Both the position numbers and the translations under genes were made by a program. Positions 1-11,364 of a DNA stretch of 64,000 nucleotides are shown here, piece after piece; within the stretch, counting starts at the first letter, position 1, and each line of letters starts with the position of its first letter. Below the pieces are notes generated by a model that was not told the DNA's origin, searched no databases, and was given only the letters and a program-made list of their open reading frames with translations. The stretch is from Nocardia sp. NBC_00565 (GTDB lineage: Bacteria; Actinomycetota; Actinomycetes; Mycobacteriales; Mycobacteriaceae), in the NCBI RefSeq assembly GCF_036345915.1, contig NZ_CP107785.1:5394001-5458000 (forward strand), in the 5' to 3' direction.

Positions 1-1556
1 TGTGCCACAGCACGTTTGATATCGAGTATGACGGCGGTCTCGCCGCCGACCTTGGACTCGGGATCGGCCGCGTGCACGGCGGCGCGCACCCGGTCGATGG
101 TGGCGTCGGCGGCGCGGCTGTCCGGCGGATCCGAGAGGGTGCCCTCCAGATAGACCAGATCGTCGGTGATGATCGGTCGCGACGGCGCGGTAATGCCGGG
201 TGTCGATCCCAACGCCGTGGCGACGGCGTCGGCGCGCGCGGCGGAGGCGACGACCATTACCGGGTTACCGGTGCCCGCCTCGAAATGTCGTTGCAGCACT
301 TCGGTTCCGGTGACCGCAGCCGAGGAGCCGACGAACGCGTCCTTGTTCGCGATCCCGTTCGCCTCCAGCCCGGTGACGCCGAGTGCCAGCGCACCGAGTG
401 CCAGCGTGGTACCGATCCAGACCGTGCGCGGCCGCCGGGCGATCGCGGATCCGATGCGCGCCCAGATACCGGACTCGGTCTCGTTGACGGTGCCGGAGTT
501 CGGATGGCGCGGCCAGAAGATCCACCGGCCGACGATCACCAGCAGCGCGGGCAGCAGCGTCAACATCGCCAGCAGTGCCACCGCGATGCCGATTGCGCAC
601 ACCGGGCCGATGCCCTTGGTCGAATTCATCTCCGCCACCAGCAGAGCCAGCATCGAGACCATCACGGTGCAACCACTGGCCAGCACGGCGGGCCCGGCCC
701 GGTGCAGTGCGACCGCCATCGCCTCGTGTTTATCGGGATGGCGGCGCAGTTCCTCGCGATAGCGGGCCACCAGCAGCAGCGCATAGTCGGTGCCCGCGCC
801 GAAGACCAGCACCGTCAGGACGGCCTGACTCTGCGCGTTGACCGTCAATCCCAACTTGGTCGCGCCGAATACCGCGGCCTGCGAAATCGTCAGCGCGAAG
901 CCGACGGTGATCAGCGGCAGCGCCCACAGCATCGGACCGTAGGTGGCCAGCAGGATGACGATGACGACCGCGGCGGCCGAGTACAGCAGCAAACCGTCGA
1001 TGCCCTCGAACACCTCACCGAATTCGGCCGCGTACCCGGCCGGTCCGGTGGCGTAATAGGACAACCCGTCGGGTCGCTCGCCCGCCGCGTCGTTGATGGC
1101 GCCAACCACCGCGGTCAGGCGGCTCCAGCCTTCGGATCCCATCGAGATCGGCACCAGAATTTCCAGTGCCTGACCATCCTGCGACGACATCGGGCCGAGC
1201 AACTTGTCCGCCACCACATGTTCGATCTGCCGGAACCGCTTGGCTGCCGCGCCCACTGCGAGCCGGTCGGCCTCGGTGATCCCGCTGCTGCGCTCGTAGA
1301 CCAGCACCACCGGAACCTGGTCACTGTTGCCGAATTTCTCGGCCAGCTTGAATGCCTGGGTGGATTCGGCGCTGTCGGGCAGCCAGGTGACATTGTCGTT
1401 CTTCTGTGCGCCGGTGAGCTTTCCAGCGAAGGCGCCCAGTGCCAGCAGGGCGATGATCCAGACGCCGAGCACCACCCATTTGCTCCGGCGACCACTCGGT
1501 ACACGCGAGAGTCGGCCGAGCAGATCGGTCATATCCGGATCGGTGGGTGCAGACAT
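1..1556 (-). CDS. MMPL/RND-family membrane transporter (3' end outside window)
   Basis: The leftward reading frame opens at an ATG (1554-1556) preceded by a GAGGGGG ribosome site and runs off the window after about 518 codons, so only the N-terminal part is visible. After a short cytoplasmic start it has a first membrane helix, a large extracytoplasmic loop, then a block of helices containing the GTDYALLL motif typical of MMPL proteins, and a second hydrophobic block near the truncation. MMPL proteins use proton motive force to export lipids or small molecules across the inner membrane of mycolate-containing actinobacteria. No lipid-synthesis gene is adjacent, so the substrate cannot be named. 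The family call is firm; the role is inferred. Confidence 0.9.
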   Translation of the reverse strand, partial: MSAPTDPDMTDLLGRLSRVPSGRRSKWVVLGVWIIALLALGAFAGKLTGAQKNDNVTWLPDSAESTQAFKLAEKFGNSDQVPVVLVYERSSGITEADRLAVGAAAKRFRQIEHVVADKLLGPMSSQDGQALEILVPISMGSEGWSRLTAVVGAINDAAGERPDGLSYYATGPAGYAAEFGEVFEGIDGLLLYSAAAVVIVILLATYGPMLWALPLITVGFALTISQAAVFGATKLGLTVNAQSQAVLTVLVFGAGTDYALLLVARYREELRRHPDKHEAMAVALHRAGPAVLASGCTVMVSMLALLVAEMNSTKGIGPVCAIGIAVALLAMLTLLPALLVIVGRWIFWPRHPNSGTVNETESGIWARIGSAIARRPRTVWIGTTLALGALALGVTGLEANGIANKDAFVGSSAAVTGTEVLQRHFEAGTGNPVMVVASAARADAVATALGSTPGITAPSRPIITDDLVYLEGTLSDPPDSRAADATIDRVRAAVHAADPESKVGGETAVILDIKRAVA

Positions 1557-2958
<1,402 letters not shown>

Positions 2959-2975
2959 CGCAAGCTTCTACTACG

Positions 2976-3011
2976 AAGTCCGGCTCGACCTGCTGGCCGA
3001 GCCGGACTTTT
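2976..3011 (+). terminator. Rho-independent terminator of nrdF
   Basis: A perfect 12-bp stem (AAGTCCGGCTCG at 2976-2987 with its complement at 2998-3009) closes a 10-nt loop and ends in a short T run, 18 bp after the nrdF stop codon. Confidence 0.85.
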
Positions 3012-3022
3012 CATGTCTCGAT

Positions 3023-3424
3023 TTACCTGTTCCCGTTGGGATTCCGCAAAATCTGCAGAATTTGAGCGACGTCCGACTTCAGAGTGCCGACATCGGACTC
3101 CAACGACCCCAGGCGGCCACCCATCGAATCCAGGCGACCATCCATCGAATCCAGGCGGCCACCCATCGAATCCAGGCGACCATCCATGACGTCTTGACGA
3201 GACGCCATGTTGTTGATGTCGACACTCATCGAGATCAGCCGCGACGCAACCGATCGACCATCCAAATCGCCGATGCTGACACGGACGTCGTCCACGCTGG
3301 TATGCAGCGCGGCCAGTTGCTCGTGGATTTGCGTCACCGTCACAGTATCGCGGGTGATCTGGTGATCGCGCCAGAGTTCCAGCTCGTGGACACGCTGCTC
3401 GAGTGACTTACCACTGCTGCTCAT
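3023..3424 (-). CDS. Small coiled-coil protein with internal repeats
   Basis: This 133-residue protein has no signal peptide or membrane segment. From about residue 85 it holds near-identical seven-residue units of the form RLDSMGG/RLDSMDG, repeated four times and followed by ESDVGTLKSDV, which predicts a long coiled coil. The repeats are also visible in the DNA as a tandem array at about 3105-3190. A GAAGGGG ribosome site precedes the ATG. The repeat number could vary between strains by slippage. Proteins of this kind are often annotated as hypothetical in Nocardia. The function is unknown; an oligomerising or scaffold role is a guess from the coiled coil alone. Confidence 0.75.
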   Translation of the reverse strand: MSSSGKSLEQRVHELELWRDHQITRDTVTVTQIHEQLAALHTSVDDVRVSIGDLDGRSVASRLISMSVDINNMASRQDVMDGRLDSMGGRLDSMDGRLDSMGGRLGSLESDVGTLKSDVAQILQILRNPNGNR

Positions 3425-3556
3425 GAATCGAACCCACCCCTTCGTTAGCTACAACATCGAAAGCATGTTCGACCATAGCGGTTAGCTCTGGCGAAGTCTG
3501 CACCTTTGTATTCGCAATGGCGGACACGCCGGAAGGCGCGCGGAAGAGGGTCTGCG

Positions 3557-4921
3557 TCAGATACCGAGAACCAGCTTCGCGGTGGTGAAGTAGATGATGA
3601 GGCCGGTGGCGTCCACCAGAGTGGTCACCATGGGTGCCGAGACGACCGCGGGGTCGATGCGGAAACGCTTGGCCAACAACGGCATCATGCCGCCGATGGT
3701 CGCCGCCCAACCGCAGATCAGCACCAGGGTGATACCGACAACCAGGGCGGTGCCGGGATCGACGAACAACGCGCCGATGATGACACCCGCGGTGGCGAGC
3801 ATGGTGCCGAGCACCAGCCCGACGCGGCATTCGCGCCAGATCACCTTGAACAGGTCGGAGCCGCGAACCTCGCCGACGGCCAGCGCGCGCACACAAGCCG
3901 TGGCCGCTTGGGCGCCCGCATTGCCGCCCGCGCCGATGAGCAGCGGGATGAACAGCGCCAGATGTGCCGCCTGCTGCAGGGTGCCCTCGAAGAAATCGGT
4001 CACGCTCACGGTCAGGGTCGCCGCGAAGAGCAACAGCAGCAACCACAGTGCGCGATAGCGGGCCAGCTGCAACACCTTTGCGGCCATGTAGTGGCCCTCC
4101 CACGGCGCGGAGCCCGCCTGCTTGGCGACATCCTCGCTGTCGGCGGCCTCGATGACCTCGACGGCGTCATCGATGGTGAGCAGCCCGACCAGCCGGTCCT
4201 CGCTGTCGACGACCGGCAGGTTGATGTCGTTGGTCTCGCGCATCAGCCGGGCGGCCTTCTCGGCCGAGTCGGTGGCGCGCGCGAACGTCGGTTCGGTGAC
4301 GACGAGTTCGGAGACCATGGTGTCCGGGCTGCTCAGCACCAGTTCGCGCAGTTCGACGATGCCGGTGAGGCGGCGACCGGCATCGACCACCGGCAGCGTG
4401 TACACGGTTTCGGCGTTGGTGCCCTTGGCCCGCACCGTCTGCAGGGCATCGGCGACGGTCAGATTCCGTGGCAGCGCAACGACTTCCGGGGTCATGTACA
4501 GCCCGACCGAGCCCTCCGGGTAGCCGAGCAGCGCTGCGGTCATCCGCCGTTCGCGTGGGCTCAGTCCGGCCAGCACCTTCTTGGCGACCTTGGCGGGCGC
4601 CTCACGCAGCATCCTGGCCCGGTCGTCGGGCGCCATGCCTTCGACCAGGTCACGGAAGCTCTGGTCGCGCAGACCCTGCAGGATCTGCTGCTGATCCACC
4701 GGTTCGAGCTCTTCGAAGACGGCCAGCGCCAGGTCCTTGTCGAGCAACCGGAAGGCCAGACCGGCCTGCACGGCGTCCATCCGGCCGAGTTCGTCGGCGA
4801 TGACGTGCGGCGGGTGATTGTCGAGCCAGTCCAGCGCGGCATCGACACGATGGGTTTCCGCGATGTCCTGCAGGGATGCGGACAGCGTCGGGCGTACTTC
4901 GATGAGATCGGTCTGCGACAT
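3557..4921 (-). CDS. mgtE: Magnesium transporter MgtE
   Basis: The 454-residue protein has the full MgtE layout. An acidic N-terminal superhelical domain spans about residues 10-130, a CBS pair about 140-260, a connecting helix follows, and five membrane helices occupy about 290-454. The family signature GAGGNAGAQ is in the second membrane segment, and the acidic pore residue is in the last helices (TTLVDATG). In this family the cytosolic domains sense Mg2+ and close the pore when it is abundant. It is the only gene in its transcript. I could not identify an M-box riboswitch in the leader. Confidence 0.95.
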   Translation of the reverse strand: MSQTDLIEVRPTLSASLQDIAETHRVDAALDWLDNHPPHVIADELGRMDAVQAGLAFRLLDKDLALAVFEELEPVDQQQILQGLRDQSFRDLVEGMAPDDRARMLREAPAKVAKKVLAGLSPRERRMTAALLGYPEGSVGLYMTPEVVALPRNLTVADALQTVRAKGTNAETVYTLPVVDAGRRLTGIVELRELVLSSPDTMVSELVVTEPTFARATDSAEKAARLMRETNDINLPVVDSEDRLVGLLTIDDAVEVIEAADSEDVAKQAGSAPWEGHYMAAKVLQLARYRALWLLLLLFAATLTVSVTDFFEGTLQQAAHLALFIPLLIGAGGNAGAQAATACVRALAVGEVRGSDLFKVIWRECRVGLVLGTMLATAGVIIGALFVDPGTALVVGITLVLICGWAATIGGMMPLLAKRFRIDPAVVSAPMVTTLVDATGLIIYFTTAKLVLGI

Positions 4922-5572
4922 GGGAGGTCCTCAGCACATAACGGCGAGTAAGCGAGTGAATCGAAGGACACGAAGTCACACCGCGGGCACCGACCCCCAT
5001 GACCGAACTACTGCCGGAAGCTACTGTTCCGCGTCGGTATTACGAAGGGCGGCGCCGCGCGGCCTTCGACTGGGAGGTTCGCTGCGCATGGCAACCCCAC
5101 CTCCTCATCGCCGCTGCCTGGCTGTCGCCATCGCAGATGTCCCAGATGCGCCACCAGACGCAAAGCTTCCGGTTGAAGGATACATGTGCCCGGGTGAACG
5201 TTCACCGTCGAATCGCGTAAATCCCGGGACCAACCCGCCGAACCTGAGCAGGGCCACACTGGCGCAGGTCAGGAAGCGAATGTCGCCGCGACGGCGCGTT
5301 CCACCTCGGGCCAGTTCGGCGTCCGAAATCCACCCCGAGCCGAGGCTGTCCATAACTATTCATCACTATCGGCTCCAGCTTGACCCGAATCGTCCTCCGA
5401 CGCCACCGAATAAACGCCGACTGGCGGACATACGGCAGCTCGAGCACACTGGATGACGCGCTGGCTTCGATAGTTGTGCGCACGCGGCGCGGAACTGTTG
5501 CCCGCGTGGTGTGCGGCCGGAACAGTGGAGCAGTTGCCGCTAGGTTCGAGGAAACACACGAAGGAGATATCT
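4922..5572. other. 651-bp intergenic region, no gene recognised
   Basis: Short frames exist here on both strands, but none has family resemblance, a plausible ribosome site or consistent codon use. The region separates the divergent mgtE and F420-oxidoreductase genes and should hold their promoters. The strong AAGGAG at about 5560-5566 belongs to the oxidoreductase gene. Confidence 0.55.
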
Positions 5573-6565
5573 GTGCGGTTCGGCATCTTCATTCCGCAAG
5601 GTTGGCGGCTAGATCTGGTCGGTATCGAACCGGCGGCGCAGTGGGGGGTCATGCGCGATCTCGCCCAGCGGATCGACAGTGGCGATCTCTGGGAGTCGAT
5701 CTGGGTCTACGACCACTTCCACACGGTGCCGGTGCCGACCGAGGAGGCGACGCACGAGGCGTGGACATTGATGGCGGCGTTCGCGGCCAGCACCTCGCGG
5801 GTGCGGTTGGGGCAGATGTGTACCGCGATGAGCTACCGCAATCCGGCCTACCTGGCAAAGGTCGCGGCGACCACGGATCTGATCTCCGGCGGCCGGGTCG
5901 AGATGGGCATCGGCGGCGGCTGGTACGAACACGAGTGGCGCGCTTACGGCTACGGCTTCCCATCGGCCGGTGAGCGACTGGGCCGCCTGGACGAGGGCGT
6001 GCAGATCTTCAAGCAGGCCTGGACCGACGGCAAGGCCACCCTGGACGGCAAGTACTACCAGGTCGACGGCGCCATCGTGCGCCCGCTTCCGTTGCAGGAC
6101 GGCGGAATTCCGCTGTGGATCGCGGGCGGCGGCGAGAAGAAGACGCTGCGGATCGCGGCGAAGTACGCGAATTACACCAACTTCAGCGGTGATCCGGAGG
6201 AGTTCACGCGCAAGTCCGAGATCCTGCGCGCGCACTGCGCCGATCTCGGTACCGATTTCGACGCCATCGTGCGCTCCTCGAACTTCAACGTGGTCATCGC
6301 GGCCACGGAAGCCGAAGTGCAAGAACGCCTTTCGGCATTGCAGGCGCAGCTGGCGGCCGTCATCGGCGAGGACAAGGCCAAGTCCTTCGTCGACGGCATG
6401 TTGCGCACCTCCGCCGCGGTCGGCACCCCCGAGCAGGTCATCGAAAACCTCACCAAGGTCCGCGATCTCGGCCTCGGCTACGCCATCTTCAACTTCCCCG
6501 AGGCCGCCTACGACACCTCCGGCATCGAACTCTTCGAGCGCGAAGTGGCACCTGCTCTGCGCTGA
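5573..6565 (+). CDS. LLM-class F420-dependent oxidoreductase
   Basis: The start is the GTG at 5573, seven bases after AAGGAG, and gives 330 residues beginning VRFGIFIPQGW. The protein is a luciferase-like TIM barrel that uses F420 as hydride carrier. The N-terminal beta strand, the segment RLGQMCTAMSYRNPAYLAKVAATTD, the loop SGGRVEMGIGGGWYEHEW and the C-terminal GTPEQVIENL are all typical of this actinobacterial subgroup. The substrate cannot be read from the sequence. A relic of another gene (DUF397) begins at its stop codon. Confidence 0.92.
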   Translation: MRFGIFIPQGWRLDLVGIEPAAQWGVMRDLAQRIDSGDLWESIWVYDHFHTVPVPTEEATHEAWTLMAAFAASTSRVRLGQMCTAMSYRNPAYLAKVAATTDLISGGRVEMGIGGGWYEHEWRAYGYGFPSAGERLGRLDEGVQIFKQAWTDGKATLDGKYYQVDGAIVRPLPLQDGGIPLWIAGGGEKKTLRIAAKYANYTNFSGDPEEFTRKSEILRAHCADLGTDFDAIVRSSNFNVVIAATEAEVQERLSALQAQLAAVIGEDKAKSFVDGMLRTSAAVGTPEQVIENLTKVRDLGLGYAIFNFPEAAYDTSGIELFEREVAPALR

Positions 6566-6640
6566 TCTTCACCCGCGGCGAATGGGACGCCTTGCTCGCC
6601 GGGGCGATCGACGGCGAGTTCGACCGTTGCCGATCGCGAT
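6565..6640 (+). pseudogene. DUF397 C-terminal relic
   Basis: Directly overlapping the stop of the oxidoreductase gene, the frame starting at 6565 reads IFTRGEWDALLAGAIDGEFD. This closely resembles the C-terminal signature of DUF397 proteins (FTxxEWxAFLAGxxDGEFD). There is no start codon or upstream half of the domain in this frame. DUF397 proteins normally accompany XRE-type regulators in actinobacteria, and no such partner is adjacent. This looks like the remnant of a lost gene. Confidence 0.6.
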
Positions 6641-6962
6641 CACACCGAGAGCGACCAGCGCCACCGGAATCCCCAGGCGGGGCCGGTGGCGTTGTCCCCC
6701 GGGCGGACTGCCCCCGATCCTGCAATACGGATCCGCCCGCCCGCCCGGCGAGTACTCGCCCCAGTCGACCGCGAGCACTGTCCGCGGACTGTCGGTGCCG
6801 ATCATCGTCTACTCCAGTTCCCGCGGTACCGCGGGCAGCACGCGCGACCGAGCGTTGCTGGCCGGCGCGACGTTGGTCACGGGATCCACCACCGATCTCA
6901 CCGCGGAACTGGCCATCCTCGGCCTGCTCCCCCAGTGACAGCCGAAAACACACGGCGACATA

Positions 6963-7005
6963 CGAAAAGGGTGACCTTCCGATCAACGGAGGCCACCCCT
7001 TTTCG
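6963..7005 (-). terminator. Hairpin terminator downstream of nrdE
   Basis: An imperfect inverted repeat (CGAAAAGGGTGACC... pairing with ...GGCCACCCCTTTTCG) lies 10 bp after the nrdE stop codon. It has A/T-rich ends and could act on both strands. Confidence 0.6.
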
Positions 7006-7014
7006 CGTAAACGT

Positions 7015-10000
7015 CTACAGCATGCAGGACACGCAACCCTCGACTTCGGTGCCCTCGAGCGCCATCTGGCGCAACCGGATGTAGTAGAGCGTCTTGATGC
7101 CCTTGCGCCACGCGTAGATCTGCGCGCGGTTCAGGTCGCGGGTGGTGGCCGTGTCCTTGAAGAACAGCGTCAGCGACAGGCCCTGGTCCACGTGCTGGGT
7201 GGCCGCGGCGTAGGTGTCGATGATCTTCTCGTAGCCGATTTCGTAGGCGTCGTCGTAGTACTCGAGGTTGTCGTTGTCGAGGTAGGGCGCCGGGTAGTAG
7301 ACGCGGCCGATCTTGCCTTCCTTGCGGATCTCGATCTTCGAGGCCACCGGGTGGATGGAGCTGGTGGAGTGGTTGATGTAGGAGATCGAACCGGTCGGCG
7401 GCACGGCCTGCAGATTCTGGTTGTAGATGCCGTGCTCCATGACCGAGGCCTTCAGCTCGAGCCAATCGGCCTGGGTCGGAATGTGCACGCCCGCATCGGC
7501 GAACAGCTGCGCGGCCCGCTCGGTCTTGGGCTCCCACACCTGCTCGGTGTACTTGTCGAAGTACTCACCGGAGGCGTACTTGGATTCGGGGAAACCGCCG
7601 AAGTAGCTGCCGCGCTCCTTCGCGATCAGGTTCGAGGCCCGAATCGCGTGGTACACCACGGTATAGAAGTAGATATTGGTGAAATCGATGCCCTCATCGG
7701 ACCCGTAGTGCACCCGCTCGCGCGCCAGATACCCGTGCAGGTTCATCTGGCCGAGCCCGATCGCGTGGGATTCGTTGTTGCCCTGCTCGATCGAGGGCAC
7801 CGAGTAGATGTGCGTCTGATCCGAGACCGCGGTCAGCGCGCGGATCGCCACCTCGATGGTGCGCGCGAAGTCGGGTGAATCCATCGTCTTGGCGATGTTC
7901 AGCGAGCCGAGGTTGCACGAAATGTCCTTGCCCACCTTGCTGTAGGACAGATCGTCGTTGAACAGCGACGGCGTCGAGACCTGCAGGATCTCCGAGCACA
8001 GATTCGAGTGGGTGATCTTGCCCGCGATCGGGTTGGCCCGGTTCACCGTGTCCTCGAACATGATGTAGGGGTAGCCGGATTCGAACTGCAGCTCGGCGAT
8101 GGTCTGGAAGAACTCGCGCGCCTTGATCTTCGACTTGCGGATCCGCTTGTCGTCGACCATCTCGTAGTACTTCTCGGTCACATCGATATCGGCGAAGGGC
8201 TTGCCGTAGATGCGCTCCACGTCGTACGGCGAGAAGAGGTACATGTCCTCGTTCTTCTTCGCCAGCTCGAAGGTGATATCCGGGATCACCACACCCAGCG
8301 AGAGCGTTTTGATGCGGATCTTCTCGTCCGCGTTCTCCCGCTTGGTATCCAGGAACCGGTAGATATCCGGGTGGTGCGCGTGCAGGTATACCGCACCCGC
8401 ACCTTGACGGGCACCGAGCTGGTTAGCGTAGGAGAACGAATCCTCGAGCAGCTTCATGATCGGAATGACGCCCGAGCTCTGGTTCTCGATCTTCTTGATC
8501 GGCGCGCCGTGCTCGCGAATGTTGCTGAGCAGCAACGCGACACCGCCGCCGCGCTTGGACAGCTGCAGCGCGGAGTTGATGGAGCGCCCGATGGACTCCA
8601 TATTATCCTCGATGCGCAAAAGGAAGCAGTTGTGCACCACCGTGCCGCGAATCGTATAGGTGTGCGTTCCCTCGACGTGCAGGTTGTAGACCTGCTCGGG
8701 AGTCTCCTCGGTCCGCGTGATCTCCCGGACTCCGTACACATGGCGGCCATGCACCACTTGATAGGTGGTGCGTGTGGTGCCCTTACGACCCACGTAGTTG
8801 TGGAGGTTCTTGCCGACGTCGAAGATGAACTCTTCGTTCGTACCCGGGAGCCCCGGAACAAAGAGTTGACCGGTGATGTTGCCCGCCTGGTTGACATACC
8901 GGCGAACCGTGGCAATGACCCCGAGCCGCCGAAGAATCAACTGCACCTGATCGACCAGGTCAGGATTGACCAGGTCGAGGACGAGACCGCCGGTGGTGCA
9001 GCAGCCATCCCCACGGAACAACCCGGCCAGCAAGCCACGCTGGAATCCCTCGTTGGCGGTGAGAACATCATGGGACAACCACTTAGTGCTGTATCCGGTT
9101 CCGGCCATCGCGAGCATCAGCGAGGCCACGAGCTTGCTATTGCACACCATACGGACAGAGTTGTCCGAGTTGTTCGTGTGGACAGCTAGATCCGCTGCGA
9201 ACACCTGTTTGAAGGCAGCCGTCAGTTCTTCCTGGTGGGCAGTTTCATGCGCGCCCAGCGTGAAGTGGATGCCATTCGGCTGCACTCCCCCGGTGCTGGA
9301 ACGCTTGGAAACATGTCCCTCCGCGAGGTACCACCCGAGGATGAGGCCAAGATCATAGGACTCCGCCGCGTACCGATTCACCGAAACGAAGCGCTGGTGA
9401 TGCCGCTGCTTGTTCCGATGCTTCGCGTCCGTGTTCACCTTGCGGATCAGACCGTCGACTTCTTCGTAGGTCCCGTCACCGGCGTGTTTCATCAGGTCGT
9501 ACACGCGGCGGTCGCGACCAACTACTGGAGCTGCGGTCACGATGAAGTCCGACGGGTGCACATCCTGGGCCGCCAGCCACACGAAACCGTTGAACGGGTC
9601 AGCGCCATCACCCTCGATCAATGTGTCGACATCACGCGTGGTCCACACGAGAATTGGGTGTTCCGGCGTGCACCGGATCGGCTCCTTGTGCCCGAAGTGC
9701 GAAATCGACACCAGAGCTTGGTCGTTCGGGTTCTCCACCACCGCCTCCACAGCGCGGTAGGAGCCGTCGTGGGAGAGCACCCGGTCACCGGACTGCAACG
9801 TCTCGATTGCCCGCGGGCCGTCGATCGTGTCGACCGGTGTCCCCGCCGGAAAGCACGACACCGGCTCGCCGCGCTGCTTCTTGCCCGAGTTGAGGAAGGT
9901 CGGGGTGGCGGGCTGGAAACGGCCGTCGATGATCTCGTCGACCAGTTTGCCCGCGAGCACCTCGTCACCGGCGGCCAGCGTCAGCGCGACCATCACCACG

Positions 10001-10431
10001 CGGTCCTCGAACCGCTCCAGATAGCGCTTACCGTCAAAGGTCTTCAGGGTGTACGAGGTGTAGTACTTGAACGCGCCGAGGAAGGTCGGGAACCGGAACT
10101 TCTTGGCGTAGGCCTGCTGGAACAGCGACTTGATGAACGCGCGGCTGTACTGCTCGAGAACCTCTGCCTCGTAATAGTTCTCGTCGACCAGGTAGTCCAG
10201 CTTCTCGTCCAGATTGTGGAAGAAGACGGTGTTCTGGTTGACGTGCTGCAGGAAGTACTGGTGCGCGGCTTCGCGGTCCTTGTCGAACTGGATCTTGCCG
10301 TCGGCGCCGTACAGGTTCAGCATCGCGTTGAGGGCGTGGTAGTCCATCACCTCGCCCGCCTCGGCGTTCCGGACCGGGGGCTGCTCTAAGCGAGCCGTCT
10401 TGCCGGTCGGTGCTGTCGTTGCTGTTGCCAA
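7015..10431 (-). CDS. nrdE: Class Ib ribonucleoside-diphosphate reductase, alpha subunit, with in-frame intein
   Basis: The 1138-residue precursor contains a 409-residue intein. Removing it leaves a 729-residue NrdE of normal length. The N-terminal extein (residues 1-192) ends GEPVS and the C-terminal extein resumes CFLLRIEDN, so the intein sits directly before the conserved N-terminal redox cysteine of the active site. The C-extein has the usual NrdE motifs: NLCSEI, the active-site region [10 protein letters not shown], and a C-terminus ending GCVSCML, whose cysteine pair receives electrons from NrdH. Activity therefore depends on protein splicing. The gene overlaps nrdI by 46 bp and forms an nrdH-nrdI-nrdE operon. 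Its partner nrdF is encoded separately at 2-3 kb. Confidence 0.96.
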   Translation of the reverse strand: MATATTAPTGKTARLEQPPVRNAEAGEVMDYHALNAMLNLYGADGKIQFDKDREAAHQYFLQHVNQNTVFFHNLDEKLDYLVDENYYEAEVLEQYSRAFIKSLFQQAYAKKFRFPTFLGAFKYYTSYTLKTFDGKRYLERFEDRVVMVALTLAAGDEVLAGKLVDEIIDGRFQPATPTFLNSGKKQRGEPVSCFPAGTPVDTIDGPRAIETLQSGDRVLSHDGSYRAVEAVVENPNDQALVSISHFGHKEPIRCTPEHPILVWTTRDVDTLIEGDGADPFNGFVWLAAQDVHPSDFIVTAAPVVGRDRRVYDLMKHAGDGTYEEVDGLIRKVNTDAKHRNKQRHHQRFVSVNRYAAESYDLGLILGWYLAEGHVSKRSSTGGVQPNGIHFTLGAHETAHQEELTAAFKQVFAADLAVHTNNSDNSVRMVCNSKLVASLMLAMAGTGYSTKWLSHDVLTANEGFQRGLLAGLFRGDGCCTTGGLVLDLVNPDLVDQVQLILRRLGVIATVRRYVNQAGNITGQLFVPGLPGTNEEFIFDVGKNLHNYVGRKGTTRTTYQVVHGRHVYGVREITRTEETPEQVYNLHVEGTHTYTIRGTVVHNCFLLRIEDNMESIGRSINSALQLSKRGGGVALLLSNIREHGAPIKKIENQSSGVIPIMKLLEDSFSYANQLGARQGAGAVYLHAHHPDIYRFLDTKRENADEKIRIKTLSLGVVIPDITFELAKKNEDMYLFSPYDVERIYGKPFADIDVTEKYYEMVDDKRIRKSKIKAREFFQTIAELQFESGYPYIMFEDTVNRANPIAGKITHSNLCSEILQVSTPSLFNDDLSYSKVGKDISCNLGSLNIAKTMDSPDFARTIEVAIRALTAVSDQTHIYSVPSIEQGNNESHAIGLGQMNLHGYLARERVHYGSDEGIDFTNIYFYTVVYHAIRASNLIAKERGSYFGGFPESKYASGEYFDKYTEQVWEPKTERAAQLFADAGVHIPTQADWLELKASVMEHGIYNQNLQAVPPTGSISYINHSTSSIHPVASKIEIRKEGKIGRVYYPAPYLDNDNLEYYDDAYEIGYEKIIDTYAAATQHVDQGLSLTLFFKDTATTRDLNRAQIYAWRKGIKTLYYIRLRQMALEGTEVEGCVSCML
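8629..9855 (-). mobile_element. Intein with LAGLIDADG homing endonuclease inside NrdE
   Basis: The element spans precursor residues 193-601. It opens with CFPAGTPV, has the splicing block CTPEHPI (residues 254-260), two dodecapeptide motifs ([12 protein letters not shown] near 361-372 and [12 protein letters not shown] near 465-476), and ends in the block [12 protein letters not shown] followed by VVHN, with Cys as the +1 residue. Block A Cys, block B Thr-x-x-His, terminal His-Asn and +1 Cys are all present, so splicing competence is expected. The acidic residues of both endonuclease motifs are also present, so it may still home. Its insertion site is the catalytic cysteine codon, which selects against imprecise loss. 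Confidence 0.95.
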
Positions 10432-10880
10432 AACAATCCCAATCCCTCTCGGACGCGCTCGACGTCCTCAGCGGTTCCCATGAGTTCGAAGCGATACAGG
10501 TAAGGCACCCCGCATTTGCGCGAGATCACCTCGCCCGCATAGCAGTAGGTATCGCCGAAGTTCGTATTTCCCGCCGCGACGACCCCGCGCAGCAGGGCGC
10601 GGTTGTGCGGATCGTTGAGGAACTTGGCGACCTGCCGCGGCACGAAATCCTTATCGGATCTGTTTCCCCCCAGTACGTGCCGACCGCCCCCGTAGGTGGG
10701 GACGATCAGCACGTAGGGTTCGTCTACGCGCAGCGAATCAGCGGTGTGCAGTGGTATACGAGTCGCCGGGAGTCCCAGCTTCTCGACGAAGCGATGCGTG
10801 TTCTCCGAGGCGCTGGAGAAGTAGACCAGCCCAGGAGCGGTGTCTGCGGGGTGACCCGCGGACGCTTTCCCTGTGGACAT
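10386..10880 (-). CDS. nrdI: NrdI flavodoxin, class Ib RNR activator
   Basis: This 164-residue protein is the small flavodoxin-like factor that supplies oxidant for assembling the Mn/Fe tyrosyl-radical cofactor of NrdF. Seen: the FMN-binding loop [12 protein letters not shown] at residues 21-32, the segment IVPTYGGG, and the stretch [18 protein letters not shown] characteristic of NrdI. The last 15 codons overlap the start of nrdE, indicating translational coupling. The C-terminal tail ([14 protein letters not shown]) is basic and probably disordered. It lies between nrdH and nrdE in the expected order. Confidence 0.95.
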   Translation of the reverse strand: MSTGKASAGHPADTAPGLVYFSSASENTHRFVEKLGLPATRIPLHTADSLRVDEPYVLIVPTYGGGRHVLGGNRSDKDFVPRQVAKFLNDPHNRALLRGVVAAGNTNFGDTYCYAGEVISRKCGVPYLYRFELMGTAEDVERVREGLGLFWQQQRQHRPARRLA

Positions 10881-10926
10881 GGCTCTCTCCTGTTTTCATC
10901 GGATGAACCGGAAGCGAGAAAGGCGG

Positions 10927-11160
10927 TCAGGCCGCCACGGTCGCGAGCGACCTGATGCGATCGGGCCGGAAGCCGGACCAGTGATCCTCACCGGCGATGA
11001 TGACCGGCGCCTGCAGGTAACCGAGCGCCATGACGTAGTCACGCGCCTCGTCGTTCTCGGAGATGTCGATGACTTCGTAGTCCACCCCGGCCTTGTCGAG
11101 CGCCTTGTAGGTGGCATTGCACTGGACGCAAGCGGGCTTGGTGTACACGGTGATGGTCAT
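10927..11160 (-). CDS. nrdH: NrdH glutaredoxin-like redoxin
   Basis: The 77-residue protein has the thioredoxin-fold redox motif CVQC at residues 11-14, the cis-proline segment QAPVIIAGEDHWSGFRPDRI and the usual NrdH length. It passes electrons from thioredoxin reductase to the C-terminal cysteines of NrdE. It is the first gene of the nrdHIE operon; a GGAGAGAGGG ribosome site precedes the ATG. The leader contains a conserved small hairpin (11220-11240) and, further out, an NrdR-box-like site. Confidence 0.96.
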   Translation of the reverse strand: MTITVYTKPACVQCNATYKALDKAGVDYEVIDISENDEARDYVMALGYLQAPVIIAGEDHWSGFRPDRIRSLATVAA

Positions 11161-11219
11161 TGATGTCCCTCTCTCCTATGCCTGATCCACAGCCTGTGAT
11201 CCGTATGCCGATCGTTTCC

Positions 11220-11240
11220 AGCGACCTGCAAGAGTCGCTA
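11220..11240 (-). repeat. Small conserved hairpin element, copy 1 (nrdH leader)
   Basis: An AGCGAC / GTCGCT inverted repeat closes a CTGCAAGA loop and is followed by TA. An almost identical element (one inserted base) lies at 21264-21285. Both lie 60-72 bp upstream of a leftward start codon, nrdH here and the CobW-type GTPase there, and the flank toward the gene reads GAAA in both. Such placement suggests a shared operator or a 5'-UTR structure; it matches nothing I recognise. Confidence 0.5.
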
Positions 11241-11348
11241 CGGTGTGCTGATCCGACGTACCTGCGCAAACTCCTGGGCCGGTACCTGAAATCCCTGCTC
11301 AGCCGCTCGCGGCAGGAGCTGATCTCATCCCGTCTTCCAGTACGGAAG

Positions 11349-11364
11349 ACACTACACCTAGTGG
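11349..11364 (-). promoter_or_regulatory. NrdR-box-like operator upstream of nrdHIE
   Basis: ACACTACACCTAGTGG matches about 12 of 16 positions of the NrdR box consensus. A second imperfect palindrome (CAACA-CGACA-TGTTG, 11379-11393) follows but is a poor match. The location, about 190 bp before the nrdH ATG, suits NrdR repression and parallels the boxes before nrdF. Confidence 0.5.

Noticed and set aside
3506..4951. Long rightward frame opposite mgtE
   Set aside because: Composition (Gln/His/Arg/Gly-rich) is that of an antisense shadow; mgtE on the other strand is unmistakable.
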